DNA of 64,000 nucleotides from the NCBI RefSeq assembly GCF_000002985.6, contig NC_003280.10, forward strand, positions 14,318,501-14,382,500. Direction: 5' to 3'. A program made the position numbers and the translations under genes. Numbering within the stretch: position 1 is the stretch's first letter; each line of letters starts with the position of its first letter. Source of the stretch: Caenorhabditis elegans. Lineage: Eukaryota; Nematoda; Chromadorea; Rhabditida; Rhabditidae. Of the stretch, positions 1 through 11,300 are shown one piece after another. The notes under the pieces were generated by a model. That model saw nothing but the letters and a program-made list of their open reading frames with translations, made no database searches and was not told the origin of the DNA.

Positions 1-2
1 AT

Positions 3-2417
3 GCCAGCGAGGGAGACGCGTCACTTGGCAGCCTTCGTGCTCCATCTGATGACCAGGGGGAGCAATCTCCTTGGAGTTCAGATGTGGCCGAAGAGGGACG
101 CAGATCTCCGACCTGGTCAGACCGGTCATGGTACACCGTAAGTTACAGCTCTTTTTGAAATGGATTTTTTCAACAAAGAAATTCGATTTTTTTAAACAAT
201 TTTTTTCTTAATTTTGCAAAATTGAAAAAATCATTTGAAAAAAAAAACAATTTGAATTTTTAAAAATTTTCTGACTGTTTGTCCCAAAAAAAAAATTTTT
301 TTTTGACTAATTTTGAAATTTTAGCGAATTTTTTTTTGGAAAATTTTGAAAAAAAAAACGCGAAACTATCGAAAATTAATCAATTTTTTAAGTTTGCAAA
401 ATTGAAAATAGGTCCGCTAAAAAATTACTAAAATTTTCAAAAGTGGTATTTCTAATGAAATACCCAAAAATATTGAATTTGGTCGGGATTTTTGATTTTT
501 ACAAAAATTGCCAATTTTTTTTTAAATCTTGAAAAATTAAAAAAAAAATTATTTGAAAAAATTCTCTATGTTTCTGACTGTTTTTCCCAAAAAAAAAATT
601 TTTTTTGGAACATTTTGAAAAAAAACGCGAAAATATCAAAAATTAGCCAATTTTTTAATTTTGCAAAATTTGTTAAATTATTTAAAAATTTAGAAAAAAA
701 ACCTACAAAATTCAGGATCTTGGCTCCTGGAACGCAATGATGGCCGGGTCGTCGGTAAGTAGCCGTAGCTCGAGCAGCATCAGCTCGCTGTCGACTTTCC
801 GGTCGCCAGTGAGCTCGACCTCGGGCTACGTCTCCGGCGTCTCCGGTGGCGCATTCAACCCGGATGATGATGAAGGTGTGATGGGCGATGATGATGAGGA
901 GGAGGAGGAGGAGGAGGAGGAGGAGGAGGAGGAGGAGGAGGACGTGGCGGATGTTGTTGACGCCGAAGCAATCGACGATGCGGTGCCAGAGGCGGAGAAG
1001 GAGGAAGCTGCTGCCGGGCCGTCGGCTTCGAATCCATTGAAAAGATCCGGCACAGATCTTGGAACCGACGCGCCGAGCAGTAAGCGACCAACTTCCTCGT
1101 CGCTGCCCACATCCGATCGTCGATTTGCTCTCGTGAATGTGGCAATGCAACATTCAAAGGATCCCCTTCACCAGGAATTGAAGAAGCATTTGGAGGAGCT
1201 TGGGTATCGACGAATTTTTAGACTAATTTCATTTATTTTATGATCTTATTTCAGAATTGATGATCTTGAATCGGCCGAGTATCACTCAATGCCATTCAAG
1301 AATCAACTCCCTCACTTCCTGGTGATCTTCGTGGTTGGAAGCGATGCGTCGGCATCGCTCATCAACGAGATGATCAAAGAAGATGAATGGATGGCCAAGT
1401 TCAAGGAATGCGGCACGCAACAGTTCTTGTGGCGCGAGTTGGATGCGGAGGAGCTTGTCAGAACGTTCCTTTTGGCGATGGCGTAAGTTTTTCGATAATT
1501 TTTCAAAAGTGGAGTAGCGCCAGCGGGGAAATTACTTTAAAACATGCCTATGGTACCACAATGACCAAATATCATAGTAAAAAAAGTTTTAAAAAATTTT
1601 CTAAATTTTATATGATTTTTTGAAAATTGAAAAAAATCTCGAATTGCATTAAATTCCTATTCGAATTACCGCCAATAGTTCGATGTGTTCGATGGAGCGC
1701 GCTTACATTATTTTAACTTTTATTTATCAATTGTTCTTATTTTTAATTGATTTTTCATGTTTTTTAAAGTAATTTTGCTGAAAATTTAATGAAAAATTCA
1801 AGATAAATGTAGGTTGTTCACTAAAAATAATTTAAAACAGAGAAAGAACGGTTTCCAACGACGTTGAGCCTGAAATAATCTATTTCAAAGATTTAGGCTT
1901 TAGCGCCCGCTTTTTAATAAAAAATTTATATTTATCTTGAATTTTTTATTAAATTTCCAGTAAAATTACTCAAAAAAAAACATGAAAAATCAATCGGAAA
2001 TAAGAAAAATTGATAAATAAAAGTTAGAATAATGCAAGCGCGCTGCAACGAACGAGTTCAATTGGCGGTAATTCGAATCGGAATTTTTTGATGCAATTAG
2101 AGATTTTTTCAATTTTCAAAAAATCATATAAAATTTAGAAATTTTTTAAAATTTTTTTACTATAATATTTGGCCATTGTGGTACCATATGCATGTTTTAA
2201 AGCAATTTCCCCACAGGGTGTAGTCCACTTTTAATTTTTTAACAATTGAAAAAATTCCAGATTGTCGCAGTACGTGCCAATGGGTGCGGCGTTGGGTAAT
2301 GTGGCCGTGGTCCTGGCCGCTCTCAACGACCAGGAATTGATGAAGCGAGTGAAGGACAAGCTGTCCGGGAAGGGGCACAAAATGATATGGAGAATAAGGA
2401 ATCATCTTGGCGTGTAA
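3..2417 (+). CDS. Unrecognised protein, 3' end only (partial)
   Basis: I do not recognise this protein. Four exons join in phase: 3-137, 716-1203, 1255-1482 and 2261-2417 (TAA), giving 335 residues. The gene begins upstream of the window. The frame is set by exon 1 being open only in frame 3 and joining exon 2 at phase 0. The N-terminal half is low complexity: serine-rich around the Met at 737, then a run of about 18 glutamates from GAG/GAA repeats (about 895-942), then a Ser/Pro/Arg stretch. The C-terminal 150 residues (from about ADRRFALVNV-type sequence at 1115 on) look globular, with predicted helices, no signal peptide and no membrane segment. It ends in a basic stretch, WRIRNHLGV. The last intron holds a foldback element. 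The exon structure is well supported; function is unknown. Confidence 0.72.
1507..2232. repeat. Foldback (long inverted-repeat) element in intron
   Basis: The arms at about 1507-1815 and 1925-2232 are reverse complements with scattered mismatches around a spacer of about 110 bp. The outer ends read AAAAGTGGAGTAGCGCC and, in reverse, AAAAGTGGACTACACCC. It lies wholly within the last intron of the upstream gene and carries no ORF. It looks like a non-autonomous palindromic DNA element of the kind abundant in Caenorhabditis. Confidence 0.8.
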
Positions 2418-3718
2418 AGCTGTTCTCCTCCTGGATTTTTAAATATTGCTCAATATTCATTTTTGTTTTTATCATTTTTAAATTTGCACTGTTTTATCCA
2501 TGAAAAGTTTTAGTTTTACCAATTTATCCATAATTTCGCTCGAATGCAGCTCCTCCGTGTTTTGTTCACATCTCCATTATCCTGAAAGCAATTTTAATAT
2601 TAATTTACAGAAAGAGGTTGAGCATTTTACCATATAGCTTTCCGTCCGAGTCCTCCATCCTTGTTGACCTACCCGATTCCGATGAAAACCCTGAAAACAC
2701 ATTTTTAGACGGTACATTTATAAGAATAGAGACATATTTCAAGAGAGGAAAAGAAGGAAAATTAAAAATTAATAAATTCCTGTCAAAATTGGGAATAAAA
2801 AAGCTGTTTTTCACTTTTTTCTACAGAAAAAGAAGAAATCAGCACGAGAAATTTTGATTCGGCGAGAAAATCAATCAAAACACAGGAAAAATGAATTAAT
2901 TAATTAAATTTAATTAATTTAAAAAATTAATTAAAATATAAAGCACGGTGTTTGCAGACGAGGCGCCTCGAGGCGACGCGCATCTGCGTACAAGGAATTT
3001 TAATTGACGCGCAAAACACTGAATTGAGCGGAAACAAATACAATTTTAAATCAATTTATCAAACAGCGCTGTTAAATTTTACGACAATTAGTATTTTAAT
3101 CAATTGATTAATTTACAACGATATTTGATGATATAAAAGTGGTAAATATGCATTTAAAACAAACATTTGAGAAATTCCAGACCCAAAAGGAAAAAATAAA
3201 AATAATTTCCTTTTGATCTTTTTATTTTTAGTTTTGAATGTGTCCTTCGCTCATCTAGCGCGGCATTTTTTGTTCAAAGTGAGTTTGTGTCGAGCATTTT
3301 GAGTCATTCTTGCCAATGGGCGACTTGGAGTGCGGCAGTTTCTTTTTCTTGCAGCATTTTCCTGCTTTTTTGTGATTTTTTTTCACTTTTTTGAGTTGCA
3401 CGTTGACAAATGCTCCACAGCAAGTGAGCTCTTTCACCCTGACGCTAAATTTCGCGATTTTAAATCGATTTTTTTCCAAACGACACATTTTTCTGACGAG
3501 CGAAAAGGTGTGCGCCAGCAAAAATTCAAAATTAGAGTATTCTTTAAAGGCACACACCTTCGTGTCAAGACCGGCTACCGCATTTTCGGAGAAAAATCGT
3601 TTTTAATATCAGGGAAAATTAGTAATTCCGAAAAAAACAATTATTGAATTTTCAAATTTAACTGGCGCTAGAAATTCAAAAAAATTTAAGATTTTTAATA
3701 AATCTTTGAGAGAGAGAG
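2418..3718. other. Intergenic, no gene seen
   Basis: This is AT-rich sequence after the first gene. Two opposite-strand ORFs of 69-79 codons near 2605-2857 are mirror images with no recognisable domain. Around 2950-3020 is a GC-richer patch (GGCGCCTCGAGGCG palindrome, GACGCGCAAAA) of a type repeated elsewhere in the window near foldbacks. Around 3480-3560 the sequence CTTTAAAGGCACACACC resembles a segment near 14130-14280, suggesting old dispersed repeats. Confidence 0.5.
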
Positions 3719-3779
3719 ATATTATGGCAACACAAAATTGTGCAATACGCATTCTCAGAATTTTGTGTTCCCATAATAT
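3719..3779. repeat. Short palindromic element
   Basis: A 61-bp near-perfect foldback. ATATTATGG-CAACACAAAATT on the left is mirrored by AATTTTGTGTTCCCATAATAT on the right. The loop GCAATACGCATTCTC matches the outer arms of the longer foldbacks at about 25390-25740 and 28187-28582, so it is probably a collapsed or solo-end member of that family. Confidence 0.65.
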
Positions 3780-4067
3780 ACTGTAAAGCTCGTGTCACTC
3801 ATAAATATTTTTTGATTTGCTTAATTTTCCGCCCGATTTCTATGATTTTCAATGTTTTAACTTAGAATTTCATAAAATTTCAGAAGGTAGACCCAGAGAC
3901 TCCCGCAGCTTCAACAGAAATTCAAGAGAGAGAGCTTCTAGTCAACCGGCTCAAATTTCGCTGCGACGGGAGACAGTGAACCGGAATGTTCATGTTAAGC
4001 TTAACGTGAACCATCTCAAGGTATGTGATAATCAAATAGTTTAATAAAAATATACCAAAATTCCTTT

Positions 4068-4694
4068 TCAGGCCGAGCCTAAGGACATCATCGAGTACGA
4101 ATGGATGGTGATCATCAGGGGATCAATGGGTTTCTGCAAGAGCAAACCGGATGAGCTTGAAGATAGGATATTGGAGATGAGGAGCGGCTTTCGAGATAAA
4201 CGATGGATGAAATGGTTGTGGTTGTTGAGCAACCGAAGATCCAGGTATCGAATCACGGGGGAGGTAGAGTTTCCTCCAGGGTCGACGAGGGTTGTGGAGA
4301 GCCCGAGGGCCGCTGCCACAGCTTTAGGCTTCTTCCACAGGTCCATCGGTGACATTGGTACTGCGGGGAAGCAGGTGAATAAGTGCTTGACTTCTCCAGA
4401 CGTGTCTCCGCACTTGGCACACATTTGAATTTGCCACTGGTCTTCCTTTCAGCTTTGCGGTGAGACTTGGTTTATTTGATCAATTTCTTTCGCCAGGGGG
4501 AGAACCCCCGCTTCGTCGTGGATGTGGTGAGCCGGGGTGTCCTTGGATAGACCACAGCATATGCTGAGACCGGATCTGTAGGAATCCATTCTCGTTTTCT
4601 TGATCAGCTGCGACCAGCTTTGGCACGCATATGTCGCTTCTGCTTTGGTGATCACTTTGAAAGTGTCATTCAAATATTCTTGATTAGTCTCCAA
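4068..4694 (-). mobile_element. Non-LTR retrotransposon ORF2 C-terminal remnant
   Basis: Reading the - strand gives one frame of about 208 codons interrupted by a single TGA near 4447. The upstream part contains KAEATYACQSWSQLIKKTRM and CCGLSKDTPAHHI. The downstream part has a zinc-knuckle-like CAKCGDTSGEVKHLFTC followed by MSPMDLWKKPKAVAAALGLS. This resembles the C-terminal region of LINE-type reverse transcriptase polyproteins found in nematodes. No reverse-transcriptase catalytic core is seen upstream, so the copy is 5'-truncated, as is usual for LINE insertions, and it carries a premature stop. The family assignment is from memory of sequence style, and the clade is not determined. Confidence 0.58.
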
Positions 4695-4740
4695 TTCGAG
4701 CTCATTGCTTGTGCCTGCCAGTCATCCTGACAAATTTGTG

Positions 4741-5331
4741 GTTGAAGTTCATCCGACGAAATTGAAATGATGTTTCCAACTTTCTCTTTGAATGAAGTTT
4801 TGTCATGTTTCGTTGACACAACTGTAACACTATCAAGCCTTTCCTGACTGTGGTTGGAATTATGGCACTAATTGTACCAAGTTATCAGCTTGATGAGCTT
4901 GATGCTGAATAACTTTTCTAGTGATTAGAACATGAACCGTGATTCGAGTCTGTTCTATATGATTCGGTGGTTTGAATGTCCATGAGAAGTCATCTGCACC
5001 TAGACCTTTTCCTGAGTGATTGTTTCTTCTTCTCAATTTGCATATAGTGCTCTCTATGTTCTGTTATCCTTGTTGACTTACTAGAACTCCTTGTGTCAAA
5101 CTATCCTGGTTATTCTGGAACCAAAATTCATTAGTGACTACTGATACTCGTCTGTCCCAGCATTCTTGCACGTCCTTTGACGCGTCTTCTATTTATAATA
5201 GCATTTGAAGTGATACTGCTAAGAGATCTGCTCACCAATTCAACCAAGCTTGTTGAATTGGTCCGATTCCGCCTTCATCCGTTTGAACTGCTTGCTACGA
5301 TTTGTCTGATAACTGCCATATTGATCTATCT
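4741..5331. other. Unassigned spacer before satellite
   Basis: No ORF, RNA gene or clear repeat is recognisable. It may contain more of the decayed retrotransposon, but I see no protein similarity. Near 5330 the sequence grades into a diverged copy of the 185-bp satellite. Confidence 0.4.
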
Positions 5332-8300
5332 ACCTCCGATATACTCGACTATGTTCATATTCTGTAACCATGGAGGGAATACCCCAACAGTTATCTAAGT
5401 GTTCGGGAATCCATATTCCTCCGACAAATTCGAGTATGTTAATATTCTGAATTGGATTCTTTTTCTCGGACATAATTGGTGTTCTGTATTCACTTATGAT
5501 ACGTTCGGCTGCGTACATTGGCCAAGAGTGTTCTAGTAAGAGAATTTCATTTAGAATATGAACAATTTGGGTAATTGGAAAGTGTCTTCGGGAATCTTTA
5601 TACATCCGACAAATTCGAGTATGTTAGTATTCTGAATTGGATTCTTTTTCTCGGACATAATTGGTGTTCTGTATTCACTTATGATACGTTCGGCTGCGTA
5701 CGTTGGCCAAGAGTGTTCTAGTAAGAGAATTTCATTTAGAATATGAACAATTTGGGTAATTGGAAAGTGTCTTCGGGAATGATTATTCGTCCGATGTATT
5801 CGACTATGTTCATATTCTGAGTCGGATCTTTTTCTCGGACATAATTGGTGTTCTGTATTCACTTATGATACGTTCGGCTGCGTACGTTGGCCAAGAGTGT
5901 TCTAGTAAGAGAATTTCATTTAGAATATGAACAATTTGGGTAATTGGAAAGTGTCTTCGGGAATCTTTATACATCCGACAAATTCGAGTATGTTAATATT
6001 CTGAATTGGATTCTTTTTCTCGGACATAATTGGTGTTCTGTATTCACTTATGATACGTTCGGCTGCGTACATTGGCCAAGAGTGTTCTAGTAAGAGAATT
6101 TCATTTAGAATATGAACAATTTGGGTAATTGGAAAGTGTCTTCGGGAATCTTTATACATCCGACAAATTCGAGTATGTTAGTATTCTGAATTGGATTCTT
6201 TTTCTCGGACATAATTGGTGTTCTGTATTCACTTATGATACGTTCGGCTGCGTACGTTGGCCAAGAGTGTTCTAGTAAGAGAATTTCATTTAGAATATGA
6301 ACAATTTGGGTAATTGGAAAGTGTCTTCGGGAATGATTATTCGTCCGATGTATTCGACTATGTTCATATTCTGAGTCGGATCTTTTTCTCGGACATAATT
6401 GGTGTTCTGTATTCACTTATGATACGTTCGGCTGCGTACATTGGCCAAGAGTGTTCTAGTAAGAGAATTTCATTTAGAATATGAACAATTTGGGTAATTG
6501 GAAAGTGTCTTCGGGAATCTTTATACATCCGACAAATTCGAGTATGTTAATATTCTGAATTGGATTCTTTTTCTCGGACATAATTGGTGTTCTGTATTCA
6601 CTTATGATACGTTCGGCTGCGTACCTTGGCCAAGAGTGTTCTAGTAAGAGAATTTCATTTAGAATATGAACAATTTGGGTAATTGGAGAGTGTCTTCGGG
6701 AATCTTTATACATCCGACAAATTCGAGTATGTTAATATTCTGAATTGGATTCTTTTTCTCGGACATAATTGGTGTTCTGTATTCACTTATGATACGTTCG
6801 GCTGCGTACCTTGGCCAAGAGTGTTCTAGTAAGAGAATTTCATTTAGAATATGAACAATTTGGGTAATTGGAAAGTGTCTTCGGGAATCTTTATACATCC
6901 GACAAATTCGAGTATGTTAATATTCTGAATTGGATTCTTTTTCTCGGACATAACTGGTGTTCTGTATTCACTTATGATACGTTCGGCTGCGTACATTGGC
7001 CAAGAGTGTTCTAGTAAGAGAATTTCATTTAGAATATGAACAATTTGGGTAATTGGAAAGTGTCTTCGGGAATGATTATTCATCCGACAAATTCGAGTAT
7101 GTTAATATTCTGAATTGGATTCTTTTTCTCGGACATAATTGGTGTTCTGTATTCACTTATGATACGTTCGGCTGCGTACATTGGCCAAGAGTGTTCTAGT
7201 AAGAGAATTTCATTTAGAATATGAACAATTTGGGTAATTGGAAAGTGTCTTCGGGAATCTTTATACATCCGACAAATTCGAGTATGTTAATATTCTGAAT
7301 TGGATTCTTTTTCTCGGACATAACTGGTGTTCTGTATTCACTTATGATACGTTTGGCTGCGTACATTGGCCAAGAGTGTTCTAGTAAGAGAATTTCATTT
7401 AGAATATGAACAATTTGGGTAATTGGAAAGTGTCTTCGGGAATGATTATTCATCCGACAAATTCGAGTATGTTAATATTCTGAATTGGATTCTTTTTCTC
7501 GGACATAACTGGTGTTCTGTATTCACTTATGATACGTTTGGCTGCGTACATTGGCCAAGAGTGTTCTAGTAAGAGAATTTCATTTAGAATATGAACAATT
7601 TGGGTAATTGGAAAGTGTCTTCGGGAATGATTATTCATCCGACAAATTCGAGTATGTTAATATTCTGAATTGGATTCTTTTTCTCGGACATAACTGGTGT
7701 TCTGTATTCACTTATGATACGTTTGGCTGCGTACATTGGCCAAGAGTGTTCTAGTAAGAGAATTTCATTTAGAATATGAACAATCTGGGTAATTGGAAAG
7801 TGTCTTCGGGAATCTTTATACATCCGACAAATTCGAGTATGTTAATATTCTGAATCGGATTCTTTTTCTCGGACATAACTGGTGTTCTGTATTCACTTAT
7901 GATACGTTCGGCTGCGTACATTGGCCAAGAGTGTTCTAGTAAGAGAATTTCATTTAGAATATGAACAATTTGGGTAATTGGAAAGTGTCTTCGGGAATCT
8001 TTATACATCCGACAAATTCGAGTATGTTAATATTCTGAATTGGATTCTTTTTCTCGGACATAATTGGTGTTCTGTATTCACTTATGATACGTTCGGCTGC
8101 GTACGTTGGCCAAGAGTGTTCTAGTAAGAGAATTTCATTTAGAATATGAACAATTTGGGTAATTGGAAAGTGTCTTCGGGAATCTTTATACATCCGACAA
8201 ATTCGAGTATGTTAATATTCTGAATCGGATTCTTTTACTCGGACATAATTGGTGTTCTGTATTCACTTATGATACGTTCGGCTGCGTACATTGGCCAAGA

Positions 8301-11300
8301 GTGTTCTAGTAAGAGAATTTCATTTAGAATATGAACAATTTGGGTAATTGGAAAGTGTCTTCGGGAATCTTTATACATCCGACAAATTCGAGTATGTTAA
8401 TATTCTGAATTGGATTCTTTTTCTCGGACATAACTGGTGTTCTGTATTCACTTATGATACGTTCGGCTGCGTACATTGGCCAAGAGTGTTCTAGTAAGAG
8501 AATTTCATTTAGAATATGAACAATTTGGGTAATTGGAAAGTGTCTTCGGGAATGATTATTCATCCGACAAATTCGAGTATGTTAATATTCTGAATTGGAT
8601 TCTTTTTCTCGGACATAATTGGTGTTCTGTATTCACTTATGATACGTTCGGCTGCGTACATTGGCCAAGAGTGTTCTAGTAAGAGAATTTCATTTAGAAT
8701 ATGAACAATTTGGGTAATTGGAAAGTGTCTTCGGGAATGATTATTCGTCCGATGTATTCGACTATGTTCATATTCTGAGTCGGATCTTTTTCTCGGACAT
8801 AATTGGTGTTCTGTATTCACTTATGATACGTTCGGCTGCGTACATTGGCCAAGAGTGTTCTAGTAAGAGAATTTCATTTAGAATATGAACAATTTGGGTA
8901 ATTGGAAAGTGTCTTCGGGAATCTTTATACATCCGACAAATTCGAGTATGTTAATATTCTGAATTGGATTCTTTTTCTCGGACATAACTGGTGTTCTGTA
9001 TTCACTTATGATACGTTCGGCTGCGTACATTGGCCAAGAGTGTTCTAGTAAGAGAATTTCATTTAGAATATGAACAATTTGGGTAATTGGAAAGTGTCTT
9101 CGGGAATGATTATTCATCCGACAAATTCGAGTATGTTAATATTCTGAATTGGATTCTTTTTCTCGGACATAATTGGTGTTCTGTATTCACTTATGATACG
9201 TTCGGCTGCGTACATTGGCCAAGAGTGTTCTAGTAAGAGAATTTCATTTAGAATATGAACAATTTGGGTAATTGGAAAGTGTCTTCGGGAATCTTTATAC
9301 ATCCGACAAATTCGAGTATGTTAATATTCTGAATTGGATTCTTTTTCTCGGACATAATTGGTGTTCTGTATTCACTTATGATACGTTCGGCTGCGTACAT
9401 TGGCCAAGAGTGTTCTAGTAAGAGAATTTCATTTAGAATATGAACAATTTGGGTAATTGGAAAGTGTCTTCGGGAATCTTTATACATCCGACAAATTCGA
9501 GTATGTTAATATTCTGAATTGGATTCTTTTTCTCGGACATAATTGGTGTTCTGTATTCACTTATGATACGTTCGGCTGCGTACATTGGCCAAGAGTGTTC
9601 TAGTAAGAGAATTTCATTTAGAATATGAACAATTTGGGTAATTGGAAAGTGTCTTCGGGAATGATTATTCATCCGACAAATTCGAGTATGTTAATATTCT
9701 GAATTGGATTCTTTTTCTCGGACATAACTGGTGTTCTGTATTCACTTATGATACGTTTGGCTGCGTACATTGGCCAAGAGTGTTCTAGTAAGAGAATTTC
9801 ATTTAGAATATGAACAATTTGGGTAATTGGAAAGTGTCTTCGGGAATCTTTATACATCCGACAAATTCGAGTATGTTAATATTCTGAATTGGATTCTTTT
9901 TCTCGGACATAATTGGTGTTCTGTATTCACTTATGATACGTTCGGCTGCGTACATTGGCCAAGAGTGTTCTAGTAAGAGAATTTCATTTAGAATATGAAC
10001 AATTTGGGTAATTGGAAAGTGTCTTCGGGAATCTTTATACATCCGACAAATTCGAGTATGTTAATATTCTGAATTGGATTCTTTTTCTCGGACATAACTG
10101 GTGTTCTGTATTCACTTATGATACGTTCGGCTGCGTACATTGGCCAAGAGTGTTCTAGTAAGAGAATTTCATTTAGAATATGAACAATTTGGGTAATTGG
10201 AAAGTGTCTTCGGGAATCTTTATACATCCGACAAATTCGAGTATGTTAATATTCTGAATTGGATTCTTTTTCTCGGACATAATTGGTGTTCTGTATTCAC
10301 TTATGATACGTTCGGCTGCGTACGTTGGCCAAGAGTGTTCTAGTAAGAGAATTTCATTTAGAATATGAACAATTTGGGTAATTGGAAAGTGTCTTCGGGA
10401 ATCTTTATACATCCGACAAATTCGAGTATGTTAATATTCTGAATCGGATTCTTTTTCTCGGACATAACTGGTGTTCTGTATTCACTTATGATACGTTCGG
10501 CTGCGTACATTGGCCAAGAGTGTTCTAGTAAGAGAATTTCATTTAGAATATGAACAATTTGGGTAATTGGAAAGTGTCTTCGGGAATCTTTATACATCCG
10601 ACAAATTCGAGTATGTTAATATTCTGAATTGGATTCTTTTTCTCGGACATAATTGGTGTTCTGTATTCACTTATGATACGTTCGGCTGCGTACATTGGCC
10701 AAGAGTGTTCTAGTAAGAGAATTTCATTTAGAATATGAACAATTTGGGTAATTGGAAAGTGTCTTCGGGAATCTTTATACATCCGACAAATTCGAGTATG
10801 TTAATATTCTGAATTGGATTCTTTTTCTCGGACATAACTGGTGTTCTGTATTCACTTATGATACGTTCGGCTGCGTACATTGGCCAAGAGTGTTCTAGTA
10901 AGAGAATTTCATTTAGAATATGAACAATTTGGGTAATTGGAAAGTGTCTTCGGGAATCTTTATACATCCGACAAATTCGAGTATGTTAATATTCTGAATT
11001 GGATTCTTTTTCTCGGACATAACTGGTGTTCTGTATTCACTTATGATACGTTCGGCTGCGTACATTGGCCAAGAGTGTTCTAGTAAGAGAATTTCATTTA
11101 GAATATGAACAATTTGGGTAATTGGAAAGTGTCTTCGGGAATCTTTATACATCCGACAAATTCGAGTATGTTAATATTCTGAATTGGATTCTTTTTCTCG
11201 GACATAACTGGTGTTCTGTATTCACTTATGATACGTTCGGCTGCGTACATTGGCCAAGAGTGTTCTAGTAAGAGAATTTCATTTAGAATATGAACAATTT

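Noticed and set aside
566..1153. 195-codon - strand ORF with leucine run, and polyproline/polyserine ORFs
   Set aside because: They are shadows of the GAG repeat encoding the glutamate tract in the + strand gene, whose exons join in phase.
4105..4428. 107-codon + strand ORF
   Set aside because: Antisense to the retrotransposon remnant, whose - strand protein is recognisable.
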